Source: Micrasema longulum
Taxonomy: Eukaryota > Arthropoda > Insecta > Trichoptera > Brachycentridae
Assembly (NCBI GenBank): GCA_022494885.1
Contig: JAGVSM010001691.1
Span: 332,637-396,636, forward strand
Direction: 5' to 3'
DNA: 64,000 bases
Positions 10,640-21,932 of this stretch are shown here, one piece after another. Positions within the stretch are counted from its first letter, which is position 1; each line of letters opens with the position of its first letter. The notes below the pieces were generated by a model that saw nothing but the letters and a program-made list of their open reading frames with translations, was not told the DNA's origin and searched no databases. Position numbers and translations under genes: made by a program.

Positions 10640-10735
10640 GAAAACGAGTTGTGATAGAGCGGGGTTTGAACTTTGGATCTCTTGATCTGGAGTCCGCGAC
10701 ACTACCCATAGGGCAACAATCAATTTCTCTGGTTT
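10640..10735 (-). mobile_element. SINE family A, minus strand, head only
   Basis: GGGGTTTGAACTTTGGATC and GAGTCCGCGACACTACCC on the plus strand are the reverse complement of the family A B box and A box. Strongly diverged. Confidence 0.5.
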
Positions 10736-10802
10736 AATTGACCGCTTTTTGAGTGTGAAATATTTGTAAATCTATGTTCGGTTGGAGTACCATTTGAGAC
10801 TT

Positions 10803-10861
10803 AAGCAACAACAACAACAACAAAGCATCACGCGGTCTCCCCGTAAGGGTAGGCAGAGAGT
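10803..10861 (-). pseudogene. RTE-like LINE family 1, terminal 3' fragment
   Basis: Read on the minus strand: CTCTGCCTACCCTTACGGGG, then GCGTGATGC followed by (TTG)n. It matches the last codons of the 47.9 kb LINE and shows the simple-repeat tail (here TTG units) expected for this LINE type. Confidence 0.65.
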
Positions 10862-12049
10862 TAATTTTAAAAAGTCTGTAATTTTTTAAGTATGTTTTTA
10901 TAAAGAAAATTAAAATGTATTATTTCAACAAGTTTTTATTTTCTGTTTTAATTACGTGTATCATCAGTGGTCAATGCATATAAGCACAGCTTGCCCAACA
11001 CATACCGCACACTGTATTTAGGAATTAATTTATGGCGGTGCCCACATACAAGGAAATTTGTTTGTTGAACTAGAAAAGCAGTCTGAAAAAGCTCTCCGAA
11101 ATTTAAACCTGATATCTTTAAGGTAATCCAGAAGTTCATAATGTTAATGTACTTCATTGGATTATGGAAAAGAAGGAAGTGAATTTTTCATTGACAGGGA
11201 TTAAATTGATTGGATTTAATCGGTTTGCCAAAATGACAAAAAAACTTTTAAAAGCCTTGAAATTATTTTTAGATACAACCAGATCTGTATATCTGGCATT
11301 ACCATTGAAATTAGCAAAAAACTACATTCGGTATTCATAGAGAGAGAGAAAGGGATAAATATGAGTATAAAAGAGTCAACATAAACATTGACAAGTAGAA
11401 CAGTTACTCCCATGGGTAGTGTCGCCAATTTACCTCAACTTGGTTCCCATTTTTGTACTGTGAGTAATTTACAAGTCTTTAATTTTCTTATATTTATTTC
11501 AGTGCCTGAAAAATGTTTACTTAAAAAGGAAATTGTAAGGTAATAATTTAAATTGTATTAGCAATCGATCCGATGGCAAACTGTCAGTTCCAGGATGCAG
11601 AACTAAGTTCGCACAGAAGCATTCCTTACATGCTGGTCCAAGATCTTTCAATCTTTTAACTAAGTAATAACAAATTACTAAATCGCTGGTACAGTTAAAA
11701 GTAGGTTTGAGGTCTTGGATTAGCATGGAAAGAACAGATAGACACCTTCTTTAAAAAATAATTAAAATAAAATGCATACTGCAAATAAATCATGTTTTCC
11801 TAATATCAGGGATATGTTAATTTTGTTTTTCTTTTTATGGTCATGTCATACCATGTTTATATGCATTAAACTTATTGATAATTAAAAAAGGAATAGCCCA
11901 CGCTCAGACGCTGAAGTCTTTGTGGGTATTTTTTCCAATTTATGTCATAGCTTAATTTTAAGATGTATTTTTCTTAAGTGTTTTCTTATAATTATATTTC
12001 TATGTAAATATGTGTATGGAAAATAAACAAATAATAAAAAAAAAATAGA
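10862..12049. other. Unassigned sequence
   Basis: Several short frames without recognisable domains. A possible eroded SINE A body lies at 11,425-11,490 (CTCAACTTGGTTCCCATTTT). Confidence 0.4.
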
Positions 12050-12150
12050 AAAAAATTGCTTTCGGTTTCGTGGTATAGAAGTCAACGCATTTGCTTACTA
12101 TGCAAGAGATGTCGTGTTCGATTCCCGAGATGGTTGAAATATTTATTAAA
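12050..12150 (+). mobile_element. SINE family B, tRNA-derived head
   Basis: GTGGTATAGAAGTCAACGC (A box) and GTGTTCGATTCCC (B box) stand at tRNA spacing, with TTTGCTTACTATGCAAGAG between. The same middle text is at 54.73 kb. Confidence 0.65.
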
Positions 12151-12164
12151 AATGTGTTTTTACG

Positions 12165-12335
12165 GCGGCCTCCGTGGTGTAGTGGTCAAGACGCTTATCT
12201 CACGCGGAAGGTTCCGGGTTCGATTACCGGTGAGAACACAAAAATTAAATGTGATTTTTCTCAAGCCTGGGTGTTCCGTGATGTAATTCACTACTGTAAT
12301 TGGGCCTACTGGCCTGTTGTGGTGCAAAAAAAAGA
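12165..12335 (+). mobile_element. SINE with tRNA-Val-like head
   Basis: GTGGTGTAGTGGTCAAGACG and CCGGGTTCGATTACCGG give clean A and B boxes, with a CTCACGC anticodon-arm-like stretch. The body (CTGGGTGTTCCGTGATG, then CACTACTGTAATTGGGCC) runs to an A-rich tail near 12,330. Acceptor halves do not pair, so it is a SINE rather than a tRNA gene. Confidence 0.7.
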
Positions 12336-12364
12336 AACAAAAAAAGTAAAATAATAATAATAAT

Positions 12365-12535
12365 AAAAAGTGGCTACTTAAACCAGAAATTGACAGGTCG
12401 TAAGCCCTATAGATGCCCTAGACTTCTATATTACCTTTTCTATATGTTTTTTTTTCTGTTGAAATATGTTTATACTAACAGCTCCCCAGGGAGTTGAATC
12501 CAGTCCTTATCTACAAAAAAATTGGACGAACTGAA
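12365..12535 (-). mobile_element. Foldback family FB fragment (right arm)
   Basis: Holds GTGGCTACTTAAACCAG, GACAGGTCGTAAGCCC and, about 80 bp on, CCCAGGGAGTTGAATCCAGT, in the order of the right arms near 20.55 and 25.88 kb. Confidence 0.65.
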
Positions 12536-13059
12536 AATATTGTTTGTCTTTCTTTTTTATTTTTTTTAATTTTACCCTACAGGTAAGAAATATATTGACC
12601 ATCTGTGTTATATGAATCGATATGTTTTCTATTTTTTTTATGGTCGAAAAATCCTTTCTTTTTAAAATTTTAACTGTGAAAAATTTAACATTGTGGAAGT
12701 ATTTTTTTTTATAGAAATGATTACTTGAAATGAACTCAAACCATAAACAGTTTTGCGTAAACCGTAAAATTTGTTAAACCGTAACTTTTTTATGAAATTT
12801 AATGTGATAAGGTATTAAGTTTTTAATTAGCAAAAGAGCGGAAATATGAATAACTTCGAACAAGGTAAATTTAATAAGGAAATTTCCACCATTCATCACA
12901 TTTTCATAATAAAATTTTCGTTTATAATAACAAGATTTCATTAACCAAGTCTGTTTCATAATTTCACTTTGAAAAATGTTTGCAAAACGTATTGAATCCT
13001 TAACAAGAATTTAAACACAACATTTTTGATAAACTGGTTTTGCGTGAGCTTGATATTTA
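12536..13059. other. Unassigned AT-rich sequence
   Basis: Nothing recognisable on either strand. Confidence 0.5.
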
Positions 13060-13790
13060 ATTCTAAGCCAAAAGAAATGAAAAGAAAAATGACTGATTGT
13101 GTCGTGTAAGCGTGCACTGTTTGGACTCGGATAAAAGGAAAAAACCATTGATAAGAGGGTATCTAGGCACTTGTTTATGATTTAATTCTTAACTTGAAAA
13201 TTATTTATTTTCAAATATTGAATTTAAATAGGTATCTAGGTACTTGTTAATGGTTGAATTCCAAAACTTAAAAAAAAATATTTTCAAATAAGGAATTCTT
13301 TTTACAAATGTCAAACTATACTTTTCTACCATAGTGGGTGGACTTAAGGTAGGGATGTAATTTTTGAAAATACATTAAATGTCAGTATTTTTTTTTTTTG
13401 TTCCTTAAAATCCATTAAAAAGAAAAAAATGGGTAGAGATTATAAGGAGAGTAAGGAAAGAATCTGATTAGGATCCATAAAAAACGAATGCGGTTTGTAA
13501 ACATTCAAAAACAAACTTATTTTAAACACAAAAAAACAACATTCTTCATTTTTTTTGGTGCATGGATTCTAGTCGAATGCAACCCTGGTAGATCGATGAA
13601 AAAAATATTTATGATTCTAACTTTTTTTAACAGACTTGATTGAAAATTTTAGTATCTTCGAACACGCGCAAGGCAAAGATCTATATTTCGCTGAAAATCG
13701 CCCTTAAATCAGTTGACCCGTTTACAAGGAGTTCAGTGACATCACACGAACAGAAGAATATATATATATTTAAAAAAAGAAATACTGGCG
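13060..13790 (+). repeat. Dispersed repeat family E, plus copy
   Basis: This segment is matched in reverse complement by 32,885-33,565. Shared blocks in matching order include GGTATCTAGGTACTTGTTAA, the stretch around GGATCCATAAAAAACGAATG, GAATGCAACCCTGGTAGATC, and a distal (TA)n next to GACATCACACGAACAGAAGA. An internal duplication of the GGTATCTAGG unit is present (13,155 and 13,230). It is non-coding. The ends (a TA-repeat followed by an ACTGAAC/CCATCATAAACGG-like segment in the other copy) suggest an abundant insect non-autonomous DNA element, but I cannot assign the superfamily. Confidence 0.6.
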
Positions 13791-13824
13791 TTCTTACAAC
13801 TTACCAGAATATTTCGATTTTGGT

Positions 13825-13955
13825 GGCCATTTTCAACAAGTTGTAAATAACTCATTATTAGAAAATGGAAATCAAGTTGGGGAAGAGTGGGGTTTGAACC
13901 TCGGACCTTTGATTCGTGAGTCCGCAACACTAACCAAGGGAACATAGCCCGATTT
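13825..13955 (-). mobile_element. SINE family A, minus strand
   Basis: GGCCATTTTCAACAAGTTG, GGGGTTTGAACCTCGGACC and GTGAGTCCGCAACACTAACC are the reverse complement of body, B box and A box. One of the better copies. Confidence 0.75.
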
Positions 13956-14264
13956 TAAAAAATATATTAATATAAATAAATAATAAATATAATGACACTA
14001 AAAATGCCAATAATTAAATATAAAATAAACAAACAATTGTAAGACGTCACTCACCATTATGGACACAAGAATTGCTTTTTTTTACATAATGGAGAACGGT
14101 AATGTAAATATATGTGTAAAATTTATATAAAAAACTATAATTAGTAGTTGTAATTTGTTCTTATATTTTTTACCTGAATAAACTATAATCTGAATTAGCA
14201 AAATATATTTAAAGAAATATGGAGTTCCTTTTTGAAATAAAAATACAGAAAACTCAGTACCTAT
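13956..14264. other. Unassigned AT-rich sequence
   Basis: Nothing recognisable seen. Confidence 0.5.
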
Positions 14265-14330
14265 AAGCTATCTTTGTAAAGCGCCCTTAAGATATTATTA
14301 TTACAAACATGGCGCTTTATATATTTTCCA
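14265..14330 (+). pseudogene. CR1-like LINE, 3' untranslated end
   Basis: GTAAAGCGCCCTTAAGATAT and CATGGCGCTTTATAT match the non-coding tail after the C-terminus at 1163-1360. Confidence 0.45.
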
Positions 14331-14374
14331 TAAGAATAAAAATAATTAGGTTGTATTATTATATTTTTAGTTTT

Positions 14375-14575
14375 TTCAAATGTTTGCAGACAAAAAACTG
14401 GATTTCACCCCCTAGGGAGTCATTAAGATTAACAAATTACATCAGGGATAGAGTACATTTTAGCGAAGAGAATATGAAGTCTATGCGTTAACAGGGCTGA
14501 TGACCTGTCATTGGCTGGTTTAAATGGACTCTTTACATAATGTGTGACATTAACAATTTTGTCTGTTTGTTAAAA
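14375..14575 (+). mobile_element. Foldback family FB, left arm
   Basis: Starts near AAATGTTTGCAGACAAAAAA, then GGATTTCACCCCCTAGGGAG, a GAGAATATGAAGTCTATGCG block, then AACAGGGCTGATGACCTGTC and CATTGGCTGGTTTAAATGG. It extends the arm outward beyond what the 0.6 kb copy shows. No matching right arm follows, so it is truncated. Confidence 0.7.
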
Positions 14576-15204
14576 ACCGTTAGGCAAAGTAGTTACTAAA
14601 TTTTACCGTTGAAAATTTCGTATTTGTATGGATTAAACAAGTTGGCTCAAAATTCTAATATTTTTAATTTAAAATATTTTAAGAAATAAAATATTTCAAC
14701 TCTTTCTAAATTAAGAAATATTATTGAAAGGACGAACTGTTGAAAACAGAACTGTAGAAATATAATGGTTGTTTGTTGGTTGGTAGGAGTACCTAGGTAC
14801 AAATTGCGTGACTGAAATCTCTGATAACCCCTTTTGATATAAAACTTTAAATGAGCCTGATCCGAGCAAGATTGATTGGGCCATCTATTTAATTTCTTAG
14901 ACAAATATCACCGCATTTAATACTGAATCATATTTTCTTTGATTGAGTAGCACATTTTTAAGAATGACAATGCTTTTTATCTGTTTCGGTATTTTCTTTA
15001 TGGTAATTTTTTTTTATTTTTATGAAAATTATATATGGTGTCAAACATTTTTTAATTTCAATACATATTTAAAAAAAAGAATAATAATAAAAAAATAGTC
15101 TAGAAACAGCATACGCGCATCAAATAGAACGTGACTTAACTACTCCTTAAGGAGTAACTTTACGTTTTGATTCATTACTTTTTTTAAGACGTCGCGCGTC
15201 GCTG
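14576..15204. other. Unassigned AT-rich sequence
   Basis: No gene or named repeat seen. Confidence 0.5.
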
Positions 15205-15320
15205 GTGTCACTTGAACCAGCCAATGAAAGGTCATAAGCCCTGTAAATGCCTGGACTTCCATATTCCCTTCTCTTTAATGTTCTTTAATCCTGTTGTAAT
15301 TTGTTTACAAATATATATCG
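15205..15320 (-). mobile_element. Foldback family FB fragment (right arm)
   Basis: GAACCAGCCAATGAAAGGTC, ATAAGCCCTGTAAATGCC, then CTTCCATATTCCCTTCTC, in the order of a right arm. Confidence 0.7.
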
Positions 15321-17226
15321 CTGCTTAAATTCAATAGCGCCACAAATCGAAAACCCCGAAATTTCGTTCTATTGCAATAATGAGATTTAATTCGGTCATA
15401 TTTTGTTTTAAGAAAAAGACTCCCGGGTATTTTGCATTATAAATGACCCAAAACGCACAACAGCCCTTTTGACATTTCGCGTCTTGGTGGCTTACTTCAG
15501 AATTTAACGGTGATAGTTAGCACTAAACTCCACAATTAAATAGATACAGCTTTAATAAAACGCATCGAATGATACTTAAAACATAAATACGAGTATGAAG
15601 AGGAAGTTTACAAAAAAAAGCAAAAATTAATGTTAAAAACTTTGATTGGGTCTACTGAAAAAAGTCGAATTTCGACTTGTGGCCTTTTTGAATTTAAGCA
15701 GCGATTTATTGTAGTTATGATGCAATTAAAAGGTTGCTGTTCTTTTTGTGTTTATTTACATCCAATACTTGAATAGTATTCATCTGGAATTCAGATTTGG
15801 GCAAACAAAGGGCCGGGTAAGTGATGTTTACAATAAATCCTCGACATGGAGTCTCCCTATACAGGTCAAATAACATCAAGATGTTTTTATCAAACATTCC
15901 ATTGGAAGTACGAGTATTCTCGCCCCGAGTACGGCCTGTCCGGCTCCTATTCCCGAGGCCTTATTACACTTATCGCATTCCGTTTCGTTAAGATTGATTT
16001 TTTGGGCAAAAGGAAACTCCAGACTCCGATGGCGGAGTGTGAAAATTTTAAATTAAAAACATAAATCACGGGACTTGCTCGGGCCATGCTAGTAGTAGTT
16101 GCTTATGCGCGTTCGCTCCTCTCCTGCTACCTAATGCTCGTCCATATCGCGAGCCCTTGTACACAATAGCCAGAAAATCAACCACTTATTATTTTGAAAC
16201 AAAATACGCAACAACTCTGTTACTCTGCTTCTCCTGCACGCTGTCCTAGTGCTTGAATGTTCAATGAACCATTTTGCAAATTTAAAAAAAATTTTTTTTT
16301 TGGTTTTTAAAGTCAAATACGAGTATGTAAAAACAGCTATTAAATATTGGCACTAAAAACAGTATTAAATATTTATAGTAAATAATCATTCTATAGCTAC
16401 AAGGACGCGTAATAAGATAATGAACATAATAAGCTTTCTTAACTCAATTTTGATCAAAATGGTCTATTGAACATACAAGAATTAGGACAGCGTAAAGGTT
16501 TTTAAAAAATGAAATAAATAAAATTTATCAAAATGTTTTTTCTTACCCTGGCAGATGCAGCTAATTTCCATCGTTATCACTAAGTTCTCTTCAAAATGAC
16601 CTAAATCTCAACTGGACACGGAGCTATGAGAAATTGCTTTCGTACTATGATGAAGAAATTCCGGAAGGCGAAGCACTCACCTGAACTTTTCCATCCACTG
16701 ACCAGATGAGCCGAGCAAAGCTTGAGACCATTAAAAATTTCTACTCTTAAGTATTTGCTTACAAATATCCTCCACTTCACGTGTCCTATGCACCACACCC
16801 CAAATAATAAAACCTTTTTTGATTTCAATATTTATTTATTCTAATCTTCATAAAATATATACCCCGATTAAAACAAAAATATCGTAATGATATATCAAAT
16901 TTTGTAAAGCCATAATACATTCTTTATTGAGATAATACACGAGAAAACACTTTTAAAAACTGTATACAAATAAATGTTTTCTTCCGAGATCTTACTTAAC
17001 TACAACGTCCTGTTGTCCTTATTTCTATCTTTATAAACACCTTGATCTAATCCTATATAATATATATATATAGGTTCGGACACAAGACCCTTCTTGATTT
17101 CAAATCAAAACATTTTAATATGTAATAGTTACTTCTAATTCGAATAATATATGCTGAATAATGCTTCATAATGGTTCTAGCCAAAAATATTTCTTAAATC
17201 TATCTAGAAAACTATTAGATACATTT
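15321..17226. other. Unassigned sequence
   Basis: Two short overlapping frames at 15,715-16,064 and one on the minus strand at 16,601-16,828 have no recognisable domain and no coding support beyond length. Mixed composition, no RNA gene seen. Confidence 0.4.
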
Positions 17227-17445
17227 CTGTATTTTTACAATACAGGTAAAAATACTACACAGCAATTTCTCAAATCAATTTACAAAACCATCAGAAAAAA
17301 TATGATTTTTTACAATACGAGTAAAAAATATTACAAAGCGATTTCTCAAATCAATTAACAAAACCATTTAAAAAAATCTGTATTTATACAATTCAAGTAA
17401 AAAATACTACACAGTCTTTTTTTAAATCAATTTGCAACACGTCAT
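17227..17445. repeat. Tandem array, about 75-76 bp period, nearly three copies
   Basis: The landmark TACAATAC/TACAATTC falls at 17,236, 17,311 and 17,387. Each unit carries GTAAAAA(A)TA(C/T)TACA(C/A)A and TTTCTCAAATCAATT. The third copy is incomplete and more diverged. A short open frame here is a consequence of the repeat. Confidence 0.8.
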
Positions 17446-19239
17446 CCAATTTCGCACTGACGATGGGCCAATACCTAATAAGAAAACCTGCATCTTGATT
17501 TACAGAGACGAAACTGGATTCCTCCTAACAATTCACCGCTGAAGAATGATTCCACTCGTTGCGAATAATACAATTTGTTGGTTGTGACATATCTCTTGCA
17601 TTTACTTGAAAACGCAAGACTGATTTGGAAATAACCTGTAGTACTCTGCATCATCAGTTCCTCTTGGTACTACTGCTTCCAAGAAAAAAAGTCAAAAAGC
17701 TGATAAACCTATGAAAATCGTGTCGCTGGCTTGATCTTATTTTTGTCCTGTGTCATGGTCTTACAGTGCTTTTAGATATTCAATTCTGTAGCGATTCGAC
17801 ACTGATGGCTTTGAATTTGCACGTGGTCAGTAAGAACATATTAAAAATAATGTAATAAACATATAGGTACAAGGGATCCTGTCGAATTCACGTAATTAGT
17901 ATATGGACGCGAGACTAGCTTTTAATGATTGAGACTATGTTGTTATTATTCTACTTACCGGAATGCGGATCCCGATCAGCGCGACCGATCTTACGTTCCG
18001 CTCAGTTGTTGGCCATGTTGGTTGCGTTTTCCATAGAAGAAACGCTTACCGCTTCCGTTTCATAGATCAACAGGATTGCCCGCGAAAAGCAAAGCAAAAA
18101 AATGTGACGAAGCACCTATCTAGAACTATTCGTCACAATACATAAGTTTAAAATTAAGTCATTTTACAGAAGGATTTTTCTATCTCTCTTCTTCTCCCTG
18201 CCCTTATATTCCGTTTTATCCAGGGTCGGGCCTCAAAACGGGAACATTTTGTGCTGCCAACTTCTTCTCAACAGTAGACCACCACGTTGCTGGGGGTTAG
18301 CCTCTACCTCTAGTTTTAGCAGCGATGTTGTGCGCTGTGACCATACCATCTCATCCTGCTTATAATGGTATTTCAATTGCCGCTGTTTCCGTAAACATGC
18401 TAAGTCTGAACTTGTAATAATCTACACCAGGAAAAATAATTTTACTCTTTACAAAAAAAATGACTTCAAAATGAAGATAAGCTAAAGATATAGAACAAAA
18501 ATATGTAAATGGAGATAAAACACAATTTTATAAAGCTCGACCAAACCGGTCACAACAATAATAAATTGCTATTTTGCCAAACCACCGTGGCCTTGTACAT
18601 GACATGTACATACTACAGGCGTTCCAAGCAGGTATGAAATAAATACATATATATTATTGTCCGCTCTATATTGTACAATAAATTACGTTTGGCTGCCATA
18701 CATAAAGTCACTGCACTGGTTTAATTATTTATGAAAAAAAAATTGAATCAAAAAGTGTTTTTTTATCGTAATATTTGGTAGTCGCTACAAGGAGACAGAC
18801 ATTTTATCACTTTTTTCTTGCAGTAAATGGTCAAAATACGTTACAATAAGTTAACTTTACAAACGCCTTATGATTTCATGTACATATTATAAAAATGGTA
18901 ATAAAACAATACTAACAGAATAGGTAAAATCATCAATTCCCATTGATTTATTTGCTTTATGATTTTACTTGTTAATTATAAAATATAATACGGATGATAC
19001 TTAAATACAAAAGTAATTTATAGATTGTATCACTCTTTTCTCATTAAAGATGCAATATTTATATGTTTTTGAATAATTAATCACAAAGAATTTTCACGAC
19101 CAAACTTGGATGAAATTTTTATTTTTTCGTGATGGAAAATCCGTCTCCTAGTTTAGTAGTTGTCGTGTTTCTTTACCATGCTTCTTCCAGGTCGACAAAA
19201 AACATTGTTTTTAAAAGTGAGTTTGCACTGCAATATTTT
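17446..19239. other. Unassigned sequence
   Basis: A moderately GC-richer patch at 17,940-18,340 has no recognisable product. A short palindrome around TGTACATGACATGTACA lies at 18,594-18,610. Confidence 0.4.
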
Positions 19240-19400
19240 ACTCTCCTTGGACTGACCTCGAAAGCGTAGGACTGATCACCAAACTCTTATGTAACAGATA
19301 ATGCTGTCACACTGCATTTAGTAAACCAATGCAGTGTCATATGCTCCATCGGATTCAGAAAGAGTTATAGTGACGATATGTGTTATTTCTACAACTTAAT
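19240..19400 (+). mobile_element. SINE family B, 3' half
   Basis: GACTGACCTCGAAAGCGTAG, GGACTGATCACC, TATGTAACAGATAATGCTG and CAGTGTCATATGCTCCATCG, in order, match the bodies of the copies at 40.2 and 46.75 kb. The tRNA head is missing. Confidence 0.6.
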
Positions 19401-19811
19401 AAATACGAGTACATCATATCAAAATTAATGTGCTTTGAAAAAAGATTGAGGCTCCAAGTTTAGACCCACCGTGCAGAAAACACTATGTTTTGTAGTATGC
19501 AATATTTGTGTGTCTACATATCCACAATAGTAGTTTGTTTACACGTGCGGCGATTCGAATAAAGGAACTGGAGAGTGAAATTAATCTATCCTTTTTTTAT
19601 TGGAACACACATTGATTTAAACTTCTTTTGGCCCCTACTTATAAAAATATATCAAACAGTGTAATGCATCTCTCATTGCTTTCAAATATAGGAGAAAATA
19701 TATCCATGATAAATAAAAATTGGTCATTTATACGAAAGAAAAAACATGAATTACGAATTTTTAGCGGGAAAGAAGTTGTAATTATTTAAATTATAATAAA
19801 TATTTTTTTTT
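19401..19811. other. Unassigned AT-rich sequence
   Basis: Nothing recognisable seen. Confidence 0.5.
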
Positions 19812-19856
19812 TACCAGTGACCAGGTTTCGTCGTGACCGACATCGTCAGACTGGTA
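19812..19856 (-). ncRNA. Complete hammerhead ribozyme motif
   Basis: Read on the minus strand, stem I is a full 7 bp: TACCAGT (19,856-19,850) with ACTGGTA (19,818-19,812). The core CTGACGA (19,849-19,843) fits CUGANGA exactly. Stem II GTCG/CGAC closes a GTCA tetraloop. GAAA (19,829-19,826) is followed by CC-T-GG, then TC, with cleavage after that C. Every conserved core position is present. Stem III is only two or three pairs with a one-base loop, too tight to be comfortable in one molecule, so a dimeric form is more likely. This is the best-preserved single motif in the window. Confidence 0.7.
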
Positions 19857-19892
19857 CTGTATGTCGGTCACGACGAAACCCGGTCACTGGTA
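19812..19892. repeat. 32-bp inverted repeat framing a hammerhead motif
   Basis: Arms 19,812-19,843 and 19,861-19,892 are reverse complements with one mismatch. The 17-nt spacer contains CGTCAGACTGG. The architecture resembles the larger PLE terminal pair at the window start: mirror-image ribozyme-bearing ends with almost nothing between. No coding remains. Confidence 0.8.
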
Positions 19893-19984
19893 AAAAATTA
19901 TAAATAGAAGTGGAATAAAACTATAAAGTATTTTTTTATTATAATTAAAATGCAGTTCCACCAAGAAATGTCAGTAGAAAAACT

Positions 19985-20230
19985 CAATATATTACAATTA
20001 TTTAATTATTAATATTTAAAGCGTTAACTTTGTGGTCAAATATTTTACTAAATGCTATTAAATATGCTCATTGTCAGGACACTAATTAAACCAACATGCA
20101 AACCAACATACAAAACCCACTATACACCTTTACTAAAGTTGTTGCACAAAAATATGAAACCAACACGAAATGCATTTTAATAAGCACATGCACTGATGAG
20201 AACAAACATAAACTGTCGGTAAGTGTTTAT
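19985..20230 (-). mobile_element. Dispersed repeat family D, minus copy
   Basis: Reverse-complement match to 3690-3985: GCATTTAGTAAAATA, GACCACAAAGT, AACATGCAAACCAACAT and the CAACACGAAATGCATTTTAA stretch all occur in mirrored order. Between GTGTCCTGA and the terminal block this copy lacks the stem II/GAAA part of the hammerhead, so the ribozyme is deleted. Confidence 0.6.
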
Positions 20231-20284
20231 ATACAAATATCTAACAACATTAAGTAATAATTTAATTTTTGAATTTATTGCAAC

Positions 20285-20700
20285 AGAGAAGGAAAACATT
20301 ACTAAGAAGGGAATATGGAAGTCAAGGCATTTACAGGGCTTACAACCTGTCATTGGCTGGTTTAAGTGGCCACTATTCTGCCCATGTTTAGGCCTAGTAG
20401 GTGATTTAGTTCAGGCGGATGAATCTCACCCTATAATAAATGTTTCAGCTCCTTTACTTCACAGAAGTCAACATATGGAGAGGTTGAGGAAATATGGATC
20501 TTCAAACATAGGCAGAATTACGAATGTTATACAGTGTATAAAGTGGCCACTTACACCAGCCAATGACAGGTCATAAGCCTAGACTTCCATATTCCCTTCT
20601 CAATAATGTTTTTCTTCTCTGTTGCAATAAATATAATTATGGATAACTCCCTAGAGAGGAAATACAGCCAGTCTGCAAGCATTTGGACATACTTAAACAT
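20285..20700. mobile_element. Foldback family FB, near-full copy
   Basis: Left arm: AAGAAGGGAATATGGAAGTC, then CATTTACAGGGCTTAC, CCTGTCATTGGCTGG, TTTAAGTGGCCACT. Right arm: AAGTGGCCACTTACACCAG, CCAATGACAGGTCATAAGCC, then GACTTCCATATTCCCTTCTC, its reverse complement. The central part has TAGGCCTAGTAGGTGATTTA and GATGAATCTCACCC. It does not encode a transposase. Outer arm text continues to about 20,700 (TCTGCAAGCATTTGGAC). Confidence 0.8.
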
Positions 20701-21277
20701 TGTTGACTAATTTAATGGTTTAACTTTTAATTTGATTTTAACTAGGATGTCTTTTGAAAACAGATACTTAAAACTATTATGTTTAAGTTTCAATTATCAA
20801 TTATTTATATTATTGATTGTATCTGCATTAACTTATTGGAATAGAATAATGAAATTCATAATCAATAAAACCCTTTTTTTTATACCACTTGGATTAATTT
20901 TAAATGACTTCTAGTTTCGGGAGGCACGGATCCTTTTATTTACAGGTATTATTATAAACTAAACATAAATATACAGAAATTAAAAATCCCAAATCTGACA
21001 GAGGTAGGAGAAGCTAACTTAGGGGGGGGGGGGGTTTATATAACGGGAATATTGTAAGTAACGAAGAGGGATTTCGAAAAATGGTATTATCAACTAATGT
21101 TTTTCCGTTTTCTTTTTAGTTCTTCTAGGTTTTCTAAACTATTCAATATTTGGCCTTCATTTGTTATGGAATGAAGGAGTTTGATATTGGAAGTTGGCAG
21201 GATCTGCGCTTTTTGAACCTATTAATGCCATAAAATAAAATGACGCAGTCTAAAAAAACGTTATTAATAACAAACAG
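20701..21277. other. Unassigned; contains a 13-base G run
   Basis: AT-rich apart from an uninterrupted G13 at 21,022-21,034. No gene seen. Confidence 0.5.
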
Positions 21278-21932
21278 GTAATCGTCGTTTTGCGTCAGTT
21301 TGATTTACGCCGATTTACAATTACGCCGGTTGGTGCCGTCGTGGGATTCCCCAGTTCGGCCGACACCAGATGATAGTTTTAATAGGCACCGCGATTCTAA
21401 TAACAGACACACTTTTACACGTTGTTTTATTATATTAACGTGTAAGCGAGCAGCCTATTGTGGGTGTGAAATTGTTTTCAATTTAGTTTACGTTTTGTTT
21501 TTAAGAAAAATAATAAGACACGATTTAATTATTATTTTGTTTTTATTCAAATTAAAAGAATATTCCAATTTTGGTAGCTTATGCTATGATTCTGCAAGAA
21601 AAGAAGCAACAATCAAAGCAAATGAAATTGGATGTTTTTTTTTAATGTTTTGACAAACTGGCGAGACAGTATTTATTATAAAAAAATCATTACATATTTC
21701 AAGAGATTAATATTTATTTTGTCAACAAATTTGAATTATATTTATTGAATACAATTTTTTTAAAATTATTTATTTTGAATATATAGAGCAAATGTATTAA
21801 ATAAACATATTAGATTGTTCTTAGAATTTTGGCTAGGAACCAAACCTTATTTCTTCTATTATATTTGTGTTCATTTTACGCCGATTTTTTTTATGCCGGC
21901 GTCCTCGGAATCCTGCGTAAAACGATGATTAC
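21278..21932. mobile_element. Probable non-autonomous element with 17-bp terminal inverted repeats
   Basis: The left end GTAATCGTCGTTTTGCG (21,278-21,294) and the reverse complement of the right end GTAATCATCGTTTTACG (21,932-21,916) agree at 15 of 17 positions. Just inside, TTTACGCCGATTTACAATTA on the left and TTTTACGCCGATTTTTTTTA on the right are direct repeats, which is unusual. The interior is AT-rich, with one unremarkable open frame (21,300-21,653). I see no clear target duplication, so the superfamily is open. Confidence 0.45.

Noticed and set aside
12165..12240. Functional tRNA-Val gene
   Set aside because: A and B boxes are good, but the acceptor halves do not pair and a SINE body follows.
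17227..17445. CRISPR array
   Set aside because: Units are contiguous diverged repeats with no unique spacers, and the window is eukaryotic.
19861..19892. Second active hammerhead on the plus strand
   Set aside because: Stem II and GAAA are present, but the upstream core reads CTGTATG-like rather than CUGANGA.
20190..20220. Hammerhead core from CTGATGAG near 20,193
   Set aside because: No stem II and GAAA follow at the right distance.
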